Positions 1 to 6,850 of a stretch of 17,941 nt of DNA are shown piece after piece. Each line of letters opens with the position of its first letter. The stretch's first letter is position 1. A program made the position numbers and the translations under genes. The stretch is from Pseudomonadota bacterium (GTDB taxonomy: Bacteria > Pseudomonadota > Gammaproteobacteria > Steroidobacterales > Steroidobacteraceae). The notes under the pieces were generated by a model. It worked only from the letters and a program-made list of their open reading frames with translations, was not told the origin of the DNA and did no database searches. The DNA is taken from NCBI GenBank assembly GCA_021850555.1, contig JAJZLX010000639.1, forward strand, positions 1 to 17,941. Reading direction: 5' to 3'.

Positions 1-295
1 TGACCAGTTGACTGTCCACCGCGTCTGGAACATTGATCCCACCGCAGAAGAAGAGGATGTCGGGCAGTGCGGATTCGTCGAGCTGCTGCGTCGGTGCGAC
101 GGAAAGACCATTGCTGGCCGTCACCGGCTCGCCAGTCAGCGAATATATCGACCATCGATACACCTCTTGTCCAGCGAGGTAGTTCGCCATGCGCAGCGGC
201 TCGAGCGCGTTGGTCAACGCGATCATGGAAAAATGCCGCAACGTGAGAAAGCCGAAGTGGCTGAGGGAAGCGGAATCCGTGCGCGGGAATTGCAT
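1..295 (-). CDS. GlxA-type AraC-family transcriptional regulator, N-terminal part (cut by window edge)
   Basis: The minus strand is open from an ATG at 293-295 to the left edge (98 residues, no stop), so the C-terminal part lies outside. The visible part matches the DJ-1/PfpI-like ligand-sensing domain of GlxA-type AraC regulators: HFGFLTLRHFSMIALTNALEPLR (about residues 13-35), YRWSIYSLTGEPVTASNG (about 46-63) and the strand-nucleophile-elbow-like DILFFCGGINV (79-89). The DNA-binding AraC domain is expected beyond the edge. The start is well fixed, because a stop (the stop of the upstream corrinoid gene) lies in the same frame 21 bases before it with no other start codon between. Family members such as GbdR and CdhR control betaine and carnitine degradation genes; that this one controls the adjoining amine genes is inference from position. 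Confidence 0.85.
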   Translation of the reverse strand, partial: MQFPRTDSASLSHFGFLTLRHFSMIALTNALEPLRMANYLAGQEVYRWSIYSLTGEPVTASNGLSVAPTQQLDESALPDILFFCGGINVPDAVDSQLV

Positions 296-316
296 CTTAT
301 CGCCCGAAGATGAGGA

Positions 317-817
317 TCAGGCCGGCAATGCGGATATGGGCGCCCGGCCGACCGCTGTAACCCGGTTCGTGCGCGCAACGCAGGCAATGATCAGAATGCC
401 GCGGCGGGTGTCCCGGCGTGCGCGAGCGCATCGGGCGGCGATCGTGTCCTTGGCATTTTCGATCGCAATCGCCGCCTCTCGGCAACAGGCATCGGTCCCC
501 ACGACCCTGCCGATGGGATCCGTCCCGGCCTGGGCCAACAGAGGGCGCAGGGTCTCCATCTCCGCCCTCACGGCGTTCGCCGCGGTCAGAGCCTCAAGAG
601 CGAACACGAAGCCGTCACGGAATTCGATGCCGACGATGCGCACGCCTCCCGCGAGCGCGTCGTTCGGCGCCTTCTCTGCGCCCCGGCCGCGGTCGAGGAG
701 CATATGGGTCGGTTCCACGATCTCGTCCTTCAGGCCATTGTGGAGATCGTCGTGATTCTGCGCGGTCAGCTTGTGGTCGTTCAGGTCGCGCAAGTTGAAG
801 TGGCTCTCGTCTGTCAT
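317..817 (-). pseudogene. MtbC-type corrinoid protein with internal deletion of the cobalamin-binding domain
   Basis: An uninterrupted 166-residue frame starting MTDESHFNLRDLND. Residues about 1-104 follow the N-terminal half of methyltransferase-associated corrinoid proteins: HDDLHNGLKDEIVE (22-35), LLDRG, GGVRIVGIEFRDGFVF (57-72), LTAANAVRAEMETLRPLLAQAGTDPIGRV (77-105). Residues about 106-129 (VGTDACCREAAIAIENAKDTIAAR) match the extreme C-terminus of the same family. The whole middle, including the DxHxxG cobalt-ligand motif, is absent; full-length relatives have a little over 200 residues. In the cap, the usual FVPEV motif reads FALEA, a further sign of decay. The reading frame survives across the junction near base 500. 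It sits 21 bases upstream of the GlxA-type regulator. It cannot carry a methyl-corrinoid as written; a residual role for the isolated cap is possible but unsupported. Confidence 0.75.
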
Positions 818-1295
818 GTCCGCTGTTCCGGACTCAATTCATGGATATGGGCGAATTTGTACGACACTTTGCGCCTTCGCTCTGTCAGGAGCCTCTTGGA
901 CACAAAAAACTCTCGGGAATTGGTCGGGAACGCATACGTCACGACAGAGTTTGAAATGACAATTCGACCCGCGTCTTGTCGCCGGCTTGACACCGCGGCT
1001 CGGCGTGCTTTCGATAGCCTTGAAGCATGTTTACTGTCCTCGCGATACTCGTCCGGCGTCGTGCGTGGAACCTTCTGCACAAGGAGCGGCGACGAAATTA
1101 TCGATGCGACTTGCCTCTGTCAATATGACTTATTTTCACGTCTGCGTTGAATTACACGCCACGTCATCGGTGCATTGCCGGAACAGTCCGGACGGAGAGG
1201 TCCGCCGGTGCCAGTGCCTGCCGGAGTTCGCAAGACGGACGCCTGGACCTCGAGCCGGGCCACGGGTTGTCCTGCGGGTCTGCGCGACTTGGCGC

Positions 1296-1342
1296 CCGAC
1301 TGTACGGGACAGTCGAGGGACTAGACACTACAGTACAGTCGG
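1296..1342. repeat. Inverted repeat and ACAGTC dyad, probable operator
   Basis: Two perfect 10-base arms, CCGACTGTAC (1296-1305) and GTACAGTCGG (1333-1342), are separated by 27 bases. Inside this, GACTGT-N5-ACAGTC (1298-1314) forms a second dyad that reuses the left arm. ACAGTC also occurs at 1183-1188. The right arm lies between the proposed -35 and -10 hexamers, a position suited to control of the downstream demethylase gene. Which regulator binds is not known; both the GlxA-type and the second AraC-type protein are candidates. Confidence 0.55.
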
Positions 1343-1350
1343 CATAAGAT
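1322..1350 (+). promoter_or_regulatory. Candidate sigma-70 promoter of the flavin oxidoreductase gene
   Basis: TAGACA (1322-1327, five of six to TTGACA), a 17-base spacer, and TAAGAT (1345-1350, four of six to TATAAT). Transcription would begin near 1357, leaving about 30 bases before the GTG start. It overlaps the inverted repeats at 1296-1342. Confidence 0.45.
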
Positions 1351-1385
1351 CACGGCACTGGGTCATCACTGGGTGGGGGTCTTCG

Positions 1386-3422
1386 GTGTCCGCGGATCCG
1401 CTTTTGCAGCCTTTTCGTCTGAAGCACCTGCTCCTGCGTAATCGGATCATGACGACGTCGCATGAGCCGGCGTATTCGGAGGACGGTATGCCCAAGGCCC
1501 GCTATCGCGCCTATCACGTCGAGCGCGCGCGCGCGGGACTCGCATTGAGCATGACCGCGGGCTCGGCGGCGGTGTCTCGGGACAGTCCGCCGGTCTTCAG
1601 TAATCTATTGCTGTACAAGGATGAGGTTGTGCCGTGGCTCAAAGAGCTGGCGGAGGCGGTGCACGAGCACGGTACGGCGGTGATGATCCAGCTGACCCAT
1701 CTCGGCCGGCGCACGCGATGGGACAAGGCGGATTGGCTGCCGGCAGTTTCGCCTTCCCACCGCCGGGAGGCATCGCATCGTTCTTTTCCAAAGAAAATCG
1801 AGGACTGGGACATCGAGCGGATCCGCAAGGACTACGTGGATGCGGCCGAACGAGTTTATGCCGCCGGGTTCGATGGGCTGGAACTGCAAGCATACGGTCA
1901 CCTAATGGACCAGTTCTGGTCGCCCCTCACGAATGATCTCGATAGCCCGTACGGCGGATCGCTCGACAACCGCCTGCGATTCACCTTCGAGGTTCTCGGC
2001 GATATCCGCAAGCGGGTCGGTTCGAATTTCATCCTGGGCGTTCGTTACACGGCAGACGAGATCGTTGAAGGTGGGCTGACCAGAGAGGATGGACTGGAGA
2101 TTTCCAGACGACTCAAGGACAGCGGCTTGGTGGATTTCCTGAACGTTGTGCGCGGGCACATCGATACCGATGCCGGCCTGACGGATGTCATCCCGGTTCA
2201 GGGCATGGGAAGCGCGCCCCATCTTGATTTCGCCGGGGAGATTCGAGCCGCTACCCAGTTTCCCACGTTCCATGCTGGCAGAATCCAGGATATCGCGACC
2301 GCGCGCTACGCCATCGCGACCGGCAAATTGGACATGGTCGGCCTCACCCGGGCGCACATCGCCGATCCCCACATCACTCGCAAGATCATCGAGCGCCGGG
2401 AAGAAGAGATACGTCCGTGTGTGGGCGCGAATTATTGCCTGGACAGAATTTACCAGGGCGGAGCTGCCTATTGCATTCACAACGCCGCCAGCGGCCGCGA
2501 GCTTCAGATGCCGCACCAGGTCGCGGCTGCCGGAGTGAAGCGCAAGGTCGTGGTGGTCGGTGCCGGCCCAGGCGGCCTGGAAGCGGCGCGGGTCGCCTCC
2601 GAGCGAGGGCATACGGTGGTGGTGTTCGAGGCTGCCAGCAAACCGGGTGGCCAGATTCGGCTCACGGCTCAGAGTCCGCGGCGTCGGGAAATGCTAGGAA
2701 TCATTGACTGGAGGGTGGCCCAATGCGCCGCCCACGGGGTGACTTTCCGGTTCGATACCCTAGCTGAGGTCGAGGATGTTCTCGCGGAGAGCCCGGATGT
2801 GGTCATCATCGCCACTGGAGGTCTGCCACATACTGACGTGCTTGAATCGGGGAACGACCACGTTGTATCGGCTTGGGATATCCTCTCCGGCGGGGTGACG
2901 CCTGGCGCAAACGTGTTGCTTTTCGACGATGCGGGTGACCATTGCGCTTTGCAGGCCGCCGAATTCATTGCGCAAAGTGGGGCGCGCCTGGAAATCATGA
3001 CGCCGGACCGAAGCTTCTCGCCGGAGGTCATGGCGATGAACCTGGTGCCCTACATGCGGTCCCTGCAGAGAGCGAACGTAACGTTTACGGTCACTTATCG
3101 ACTGCAAAGGGTGGGGCGGATCGGAAACTCGTTGCGCGCGATCATCGGCAGCGACTACGGTGTGGCCAAACAGGAGAGAATCGTCGACCAGGTCGTGGTG
3201 AATCACGGGACAGTTCCCCTGGATGAGCTCTATTTCGCTCTCAGGCCATTGTCCCGAAACGGGGGAGCGGTCGACTACGGCGCACTCCTTGACGGAATGC
3301 CACAGGCCGTGGCGGCGAACGATCAATCGCCATTCCAGTTGTTCCGAATCGGCGATGCGGTGGCGGCGCGCAACACACATGCTGCGATTTACGATGCGTT
3401 GCGATTGGCGAAGGACTTGTAA
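1386..3422 (+). CDS. FMN/FAD oxidoreductase of the DgcA / N-methylproline demethylase group
   Basis: 678 residues with the two-part plan of trimethylamine dehydrogenase and 2,4-dienoyl-CoA reductase: an Old-Yellow-Enzyme-type FMN barrel (about 5-370; landmarks QPFRLKHLLLRNRI, IQLTHLGRR, DQFWSPLTNDLDSPYGGSLDNRLRF), a Cys-rich segment (345-363) and a dinucleotide-binding region starting VVVVGAGPGGLEAAR (388-402), ending in RIGDAVAARNTHAAIYDALRLAKDL. CVGANYC and the RNTHAAIYDALRL tail resemble what I recall of Pseudomonas DgcA (dimethylglycine catabolism) and stachydrine-pathway N-methylproline demethylases, so oxidative N-demethylation is the likely role; substrate is undetermined. I chose GTG 1386: it follows a GGGTGGGGG Shine-Dalgarno-like run and gives the family length, whereas the frame extends upstream only through unrelated sequence. 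No DgcB-like partner is visible. Confidence 0.85.
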   Translation: MSADPLLQPFRLKHLLLRNRIMTTSHEPAYSEDGMPKARYRAYHVERARAGLALSMTAGSAAVSRDSPPVFSNLLLYKDEVVPWLKELAEAVHEHGTAVMIQLTHLGRRTRWDKADWLPAVSPSHRREASHRSFPKKIEDWDIERIRKDYVDAAERVYAAGFDGLELQAYGHLMDQFWSPLTNDLDSPYGGSLDNRLRFTFEVLGDIRKRVGSNFILGVRYTADEIVEGGLTREDGLEISRRLKDSGLVDFLNVVRGHIDTDAGLTDVIPVQGMGSAPHLDFAGEIRAATQFPTFHAGRIQDIATARYAIATGKLDMVGLTRAHIADPHITRKIIERREEEIRPCVGANYCLDRIYQGGAAYCIHNAASGRELQMPHQVAAAGVKRKVVVVGAGPGGLEAARVASERGHTVVVFEAASKPGGQIRLTAQSPRRREMLGIIDWRVAQCAAHGVTFRFDTLAEVEDVLAESPDVVIIATGGLPHTDVLESGNDHVVSAWDILSGGVTPGANVLLFDDAGDHCALQAAEFIAQSGARLEIMTPDRSFSPEVMAMNLVPYMRSLQRANVTFTVTYRLQRVGRIGNSLRAIIGSDYGVAKQERIVDQVVVNHGTVPLDELYFALRPLSRNGGAVDYGALLDGMPQAVAANDQSPFQLFRIGDAVAARNTHAAIYDALRLAKDL

Positions 3423-3464
3423 AGCAAGCGGCTGGAGACTGCCAGAGCGAGTTTGGAGTCAATC

Positions 3465-4670
3465 ATGTCGCTGAAAATATCAGCTTTCTGTCAAGATCCA
3501 GTAGCCTCTCCTGATTCCCCGGGGAACGCATCCTGCGAGCAGTCGCTCCGACGCCCGATTGGTCAACTCGAGGAGCCCTCCAGGGAACGGACCGGCGCGC
3601 AAGGCTTGTTCAGGGCAATTCTGGCCGGTCGCGGCCATACCCTGGTGGATGCGTTCCAGAGCCTGGAGCGGGCGCCCTATGTGGAGCGCATCTCGGTCAA
3701 TCCGGTTCGAGGCTTGATGGGTGCCCGGATTGCTCTTGAGCCGCACGAGGGCAAGGGCTATTGGGATTTCATCCGCATTCGGCGGGACATTTACGTGGTT
3801 GTCGCCAATCTGGCTTACCGTGAATCGCGGTTGGAGCTGCTGCCCGGGGAGGGGTTGATCAGTTTCAGCTTCAAGATTTCCGGTGACATGTCGCTCGCGG
3901 TGAGCGGCGCCAAACCGCTTCGTTGGAACAGGCCGTCGTTGCTCGTATGGTCGCAGCCCGCCGGTGTCGACACCAGCGCATGGACGGCTCCCAGCGCCTA
4001 CGAGCGCTTCGTGATCCTTAGCATGCGTCCGCAGATTCTCGCTGATCACTTCTTCGGCTCGTGCGCCGGGGTGCCTGAGCCCATCAAGAGGTTCTTGTGG
4101 AACAACGAGGACAAGATAAACTTCGGCCGCTATCCGCTTTCGTCGCAGGCTTTTGAGGTTGCGGAAAGAATGATCAACAGCCGGCACACGGGGACGCTGG
4201 GACTCGCTTATATCGAAGCTCTATCGACCGAGTTGCTCTGTCACGCGGCGGCAAGCCTCACCTCGTTGTCCGAAGCGGCTCCAAAGGGCTGTACCGATCG
4301 CGAGGTCAAGCGTCTGGAGATGGCGCGGGCGATCCTCGTGCGACAGCTTGCGCCCGCGCCCACGATTGCGGAATTGGTGCGCACGGTCGGCATGTCGAAG
4401 ACGGCGCTGACCAAAGGGTTCAAGGCGCTCTACGGTGAAACCATCTTCGACTTCGGCGTGCGCTGCCGCATGCAGCACGCGCTCATGATGATGCGTGACC
4501 GCGGACGGTCGGTCGAGCAGGCGGCGGAAGCTGTGGGATATGCTCATCCGACCTCATTTGCGACGGCCTTCCGGAGCCACTTTGGCATGCGACCGAGCGA
4601 TGTACGCAAAAGAAGCTCGGCCAGCGAGATGGCCTGCATGTCAAACTCATGCATGCCGGGGCCGGGATAA
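3465..4670 (+). CDS. AraC-family transcriptional regulator
   Basis: 401 residues; ATG 3465 has GGAG six bases upstream, 42 bases after the oxidoreductase stop, so the two genes are probably cotranscribed. The C-terminal region holds two helix-turn-helix units: about 299-324 (TIAELVRTVGMSKTALTKGFKALYG) and about 348-382 (SVEQAAEAVGYAHPTSFATAFRSHFGMRPSDVRK), the second carrying the AraC signature with GY...F...F...FG..PS. The spacing and the KALYGETIFDF motif resemble the PchR-like subgroup. The N-terminal 280 residues are a sensor region I do not recognise by family; the first 45 look disordered. The last 20 residues (after DVRK) are low in conserved features and may be a recent extension into neighbouring sequence. 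It may respond to the substrate or product of the upstream demethylase (inference). Confidence 0.85.
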   Translation: MSLKISAFCQDPVASPDSPGNASCEQSLRRPIGQLEEPSRERTGAQGLFRAILAGRGHTLVDAFQSLERAPYVERISVNPVRGLMGARIALEPHEGKGYWDFIRIRRDIYVVVANLAYRESRLELLPGEGLISFSFKISGDMSLAVSGAKPLRWNRPSLLVWSQPAGVDTSAWTAPSAYERFVILSMRPQILADHFFGSCAGVPEPIKRFLWNNEDKINFGRYPLSSQAFEVAERMINSRHTGTLGLAYIEALSTELLCHAAASLTSLSEAAPKGCTDREVKRLEMARAILVRQLAPAPTIAELVRTVGMSKTALTKGFKALYGETIFDFGVRCRMQHALMMMRDRGRSVEQAAEAVGYAHPTSFATAFRSHFGMRPSDVRKRSSASEMACMSNSCMPGPG

Positions 4671-4986
4671 AGGCCGAGCGCAATCGGGTGCCCGCTCCAG
4701 TGGTGGGCGAACAGCTCTCGGATCGTCTGCGATACGGGCACCTTCGTTCCGCAGGGTGAATGCAGGGGCGCGACGATACCGGGTATCGTACTTGGTCTGC
4801 CAAGCGTGTGCGCTGGGTTGAGGGGAGTTTGGATGGGATCGGCGGGGGTGACGGCGAATCTTCCTATACTGGGTACGTGTGAGCGCGGGACATTATCACG
4901 CACGCCAAGGCGTCGCGAGAGGTGTTCTTGGCGCTCACGAGCCCGGCGCGGTAATACTTGATCAAAATTTGCGGGGTGGGGTAACC
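4671..4986. other. Intergenic region before the cupin gene, possible gene remnant
   Basis: 316 bases without a convincing intact gene. It holds the palindrome at 4773-4789 and a TATACT hexamer at 4865-4870. On the minus strand two stretches with protein-like codon use in different frames (antisense to about 4864-4986 and 4600-4755) could be a frameshifted relic; I could not name it. Confidence 0.4.
4773..4789. promoter_or_regulatory. Perfect 17-base palindrome, operator-like
   Basis: ACGATACC-G-GGTATCGT is a perfect inverted repeat with 8-base arms around one central base, 76 bases upstream of a TATACT hexamer (4865-4870) that could serve as -10 for the cupin gene. No good -35 accompanies that hexamer. 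The regulator is unknown. Confidence 0.4.
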
Positions 4987-5373
4987 ATGGGAAAGACTTT
5001 GAACACCCGTTCCTGGAGGATCGAAGAGATGGCTCGGTCCGGTATCGTGGGGCCGGTCGCGGGGTCGGTCCGATTTGCATCGGCTTCGGCACCCTGGCAA
5101 CCGACCGGGTTTGATGGATTTTGGATGAAGCCCCTGTTCGAAGATGCCGAGCGTGGCGAGAAGACGCTTTTGATGAAGGTTGATCCGGGAGCTTACGCGC
5201 CGATGCACAATCATCCAGGCGAGATGGAGCAGATCTACGTGCTCGAAGGCGCTCTGTATGATCAGGACGGGACACTCGGTCCCGGTGATTATTGCTGCCG
5301 AGAACCGGGAGCGGCACATGAGGCGGGATCGTTGAAGGGTGCGATAGTGCTGCTCGTTTATTCCAGACGCTGA
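4987..5373 (+). CDS. Small ChrR-like cupin-domain protein
   Basis: 128 residues forming a single cupin fold. Metal-ligand pattern: H74 and H76 and E81 in APMHNHPGEMEQIYVLEG (71-88), then GPGDYCCREPGAAHEAGS (98-115) with H111 as the fourth ligand. This resembles the ChrR_Cupin group, found in anti-sigma factor C-terminal domains and in 2,4'-dihydroxyacetophenone dioxygenase. The zinc-binding N-terminal anti-sigma domain of ChrR is absent and no ECF sigma gene is adjacent, so an enzyme or free-standing metal protein is more likely. I chose ATG 4987, after the G-rich GGGGTGGGG; a GTG at 4879 would add 36 residues of unlikely sequence. It lies 316 bases after the AraC-type gene and convergent with purD; function unknown. 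Confidence 0.75.
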   Translation: MGKTLNTRSWRIEEMARSGIVGPVAGSVRFASASAPWQPTGFDGFWMKPLFEDAERGEKTLLMKVDPGAYAPMHNHPGEMEQIYVLEGALYDQDGTLGPGDYCCREPGAAHEAGSLKGAIVLLVYSRR

Positions 5374-5498
5374 GTGCGTTTGCTTTGTGCAATGCGAGGC
5401 ACCCGGGGGAGCACGGACCGGTCAGCTCCGAGGATGTGCGGCGCGACAGCGGTTCACCGTTGTGTGACGAGGGGTTGGGGTTGCGCCCCGGCACGGAT

Positions 5499-5538
5499 GC
5501 CGCGAAGACGGCGAGGGCAGGGCGGCCCCGAAGGTCCG
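5499..5538 (-). other. Two small stem-loops after purD, possible 3' end structure
   Basis: Read on the minus strand after the purD stop: CGGACC-TTCG-GGGCCG (5538-5523, one A/G mismatch, UUCG loop closed by C-G) and GCCG-TCTTCG-CGGC (5512-5499). No T-run follows, so these are not a classic intrinsic terminator; they could protect or end the purD transcript or the convergent cupin transcript. Confidence 0.25.
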
Positions 5539-5542
5539 ATGC

Positions 5543-6841
5543 TCAGGACCTGAGCTCTCTCTTGACCGCGCGGTAGCCGATGTCCCGCCGGTAGCGCATG
5601 TGCGGCGAGCGGATCGCGCCGGCGAGCGCGTAGGCCACCCGCTGCGCATCGGTCACCGAGTCGCCGAGCCCCACCGCGCACAGCACCCGCCCGCCGTTGG
5701 TGAGCACCTCGGATCCCGAGAGCTTCGTGCCGGCGTGGAACACCTTGCCTGAGCCGTCGCGCACCAGGTCGGCCGCGCGATCGAGTCCCTCGATCCGCTC
5801 GCCCCGGCTGCCCGAATCAGGGTAGTCCTGGGCCGCCAGCACCACCCCGAGCGCCGCCCTCGGGTCCCACTCGGCGCTCACCGTATCGAGCCGCCCGGCA
5901 AGCGCGGCCTCGCACAGCAGCGTCAGGTCAGACCTGAGCCGGCTCAGGACCGGCTGGGTTTCCGGGTCGCCCAGCCGGCAGTTGAATTCCAGCACCTTGG
6001 GCGTGCCGTCCGCTGCGATCATGAGGCCGGCGTACAGGAAGCCCGTGTACGGCGTCCCGTCGGCGTCGAGGCCGAGAATCGTCGGCTCGATCACCTCGCG
6101 CATGATGCGGGCGTGCAGCGCGGGCGTGACCAGCGGTGCGGGCGAATAGGCCCCCATCCCGCCGGTGTTGGGGCCCTGATCGCCGTCATCACGGCGCTTG
6201 TGGTCCTGGGAGGTGGCGAGCGGCAGCACGTGGCGCCCGTCGGCCATGACGATGAAGCTCACTTCCTCGCCCTGGAGGAATTCCTCCACGACGACCTCCT
6301 CGCCGGCCGCCCCGAAGCGCCCATCGAACATGGCGGCGACCGCACTGCGGGCCGCGACGTGGGATTCGGCGATGACCACGCCCTTGCCGGCCGCGAGGCC
6401 GCTGGCCTTGATCACCAAGGGGAGCGGTTGCGTGTCGAGCCAGGCCGGGTCGTAGCTCGAGCGGGTGAATGTCCGCGAGCGCGCCGTCGGGATGCGGTGC
6501 CGGTGAAGGAAGTCCTTGGAGAACGCCTTGGAGCCCTCGAGCCGCGCGGCCAGCTGCGAGGGCCCGAAGCAGGCGAGGCCTGCGGCTTTGAATGCGTCGA
6601 CGACGCCCGCGACCAGCGGCGCCTCCGGTCCCACGATCGTCAGAGTGATGTTTTCGCGCTCAGCCAAGCTCACCAACGCGGGGACGTCCTCTGCGGCGAC
6701 CTCGACGTTGCGGCATTTCGGCTCGAGCGCCGTGCCTGCGTTGCCCGGCGCAACCAGCACTTCGGTGACGCGCGCGCTGGCGGCGCATTTCCAGGCGAGC
6801 GCGTGCTCGCGGCCGCCGGAGCCGATGATCAGGACCTTCAT
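5543..6841 (-). CDS. purD: Phosphoribosylamine--glycine ligase
   Basis: GAR synthetase joins phosphoribosylamine and glycine with ATP, the second step of purine synthesis, in the cytoplasm. 432 residues, the usual length. Seen: N-terminal [40 protein letters not shown]; the ATP-grasp core [15 protein letters not shown] and [14 protein letters not shown], then [26 protein letters not shown] and the Mg-binding [14 protein letters not shown]-terminal [26 protein letters not shown] 6841 begins 9 bases after the purH stop, so the two are almost surely cotranscribed. It is the last gene of the leftward block. A perfect 15-base palindrome (GCTCAGG-A-CCTGAGC, 5541-5555) covers its stop codon. Confidence 0.98.
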   Translation of the reverse strand: MKVLIIGSGGREHALAWKCAASARVTEVLVAPGNAGTALEPKCRNVEVAAEDVPALVSLAERENITLTIVGPEAPLVAGVVDAFKAAGLACFGPSQLAARLEGSKAFSKDFLHRHRIPTARSRTFTRSSYDPAWLDTQPLPLVIKASGLAAGKGVVIAESHVAARSAVAAMFDGRFGAAGEEVVVEEFLQGEEVSFIVMADGRHVLPLATSQDHKRRDDGDQGPNTGGMGAYSPAPLVTPALHARIMREVIEPTILGLDADGTPYTGFLYAGLMIAADGTPKVLEFNCRLGDPETQPVLSRLRSDLTLLCEAALAGRLDTVSAEWDPRAALGVVLAAQDYPDSGSRGERIEGLDRAADLVRDGSGKVFHAGTKLSGSEVLTNGGRVLCAVGLGDSVTDAQRVAYALAGAIRSPHMRYRRDIGYRAVKRELRS

Positions 6842-6850
6842 CCGCCGCCC

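Larger units (their letters stand above)
818..1385. other. Divergent intergenic spacer with operator-like repeats
   Basis: 568 bases between the minus-strand corrinoid gene and the plus-strand flavin oxidoreductase. I see no coding remnant in either direction. Its right end carries a promoter-like sequence and inverted repeats, listed separately. A GTCCG-N6-CGGAC dyad (818-833) abuts the corrinoid start codon, and CGGAC-N6-GTCCG occurs at 1189-1204. Confidence 0.6.

Noticed and set aside
189..755. Plus-strand 188-residue frame at the left end
   Set aside because: Antisense to the GlxA-type regulator and the corrinoid gene, both of which match known families on the other strand.
987..1385. 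Upstream extension of the flavin oxidoreductase frame by 133 codons
   Set aside because: The extension lacks family similarity and spans the promoter and inverted repeats; GTG 1386 has a ribosome-binding sequence and gives the normal length.
4544..5494. 316-residue minus-strand frame antisense to the cupin gene
   Set aside because: Most of it is antisense to a well-supported cupin domain and has shadow-like composition; only the part between 4600 and 4986 was kept as a possible relic.
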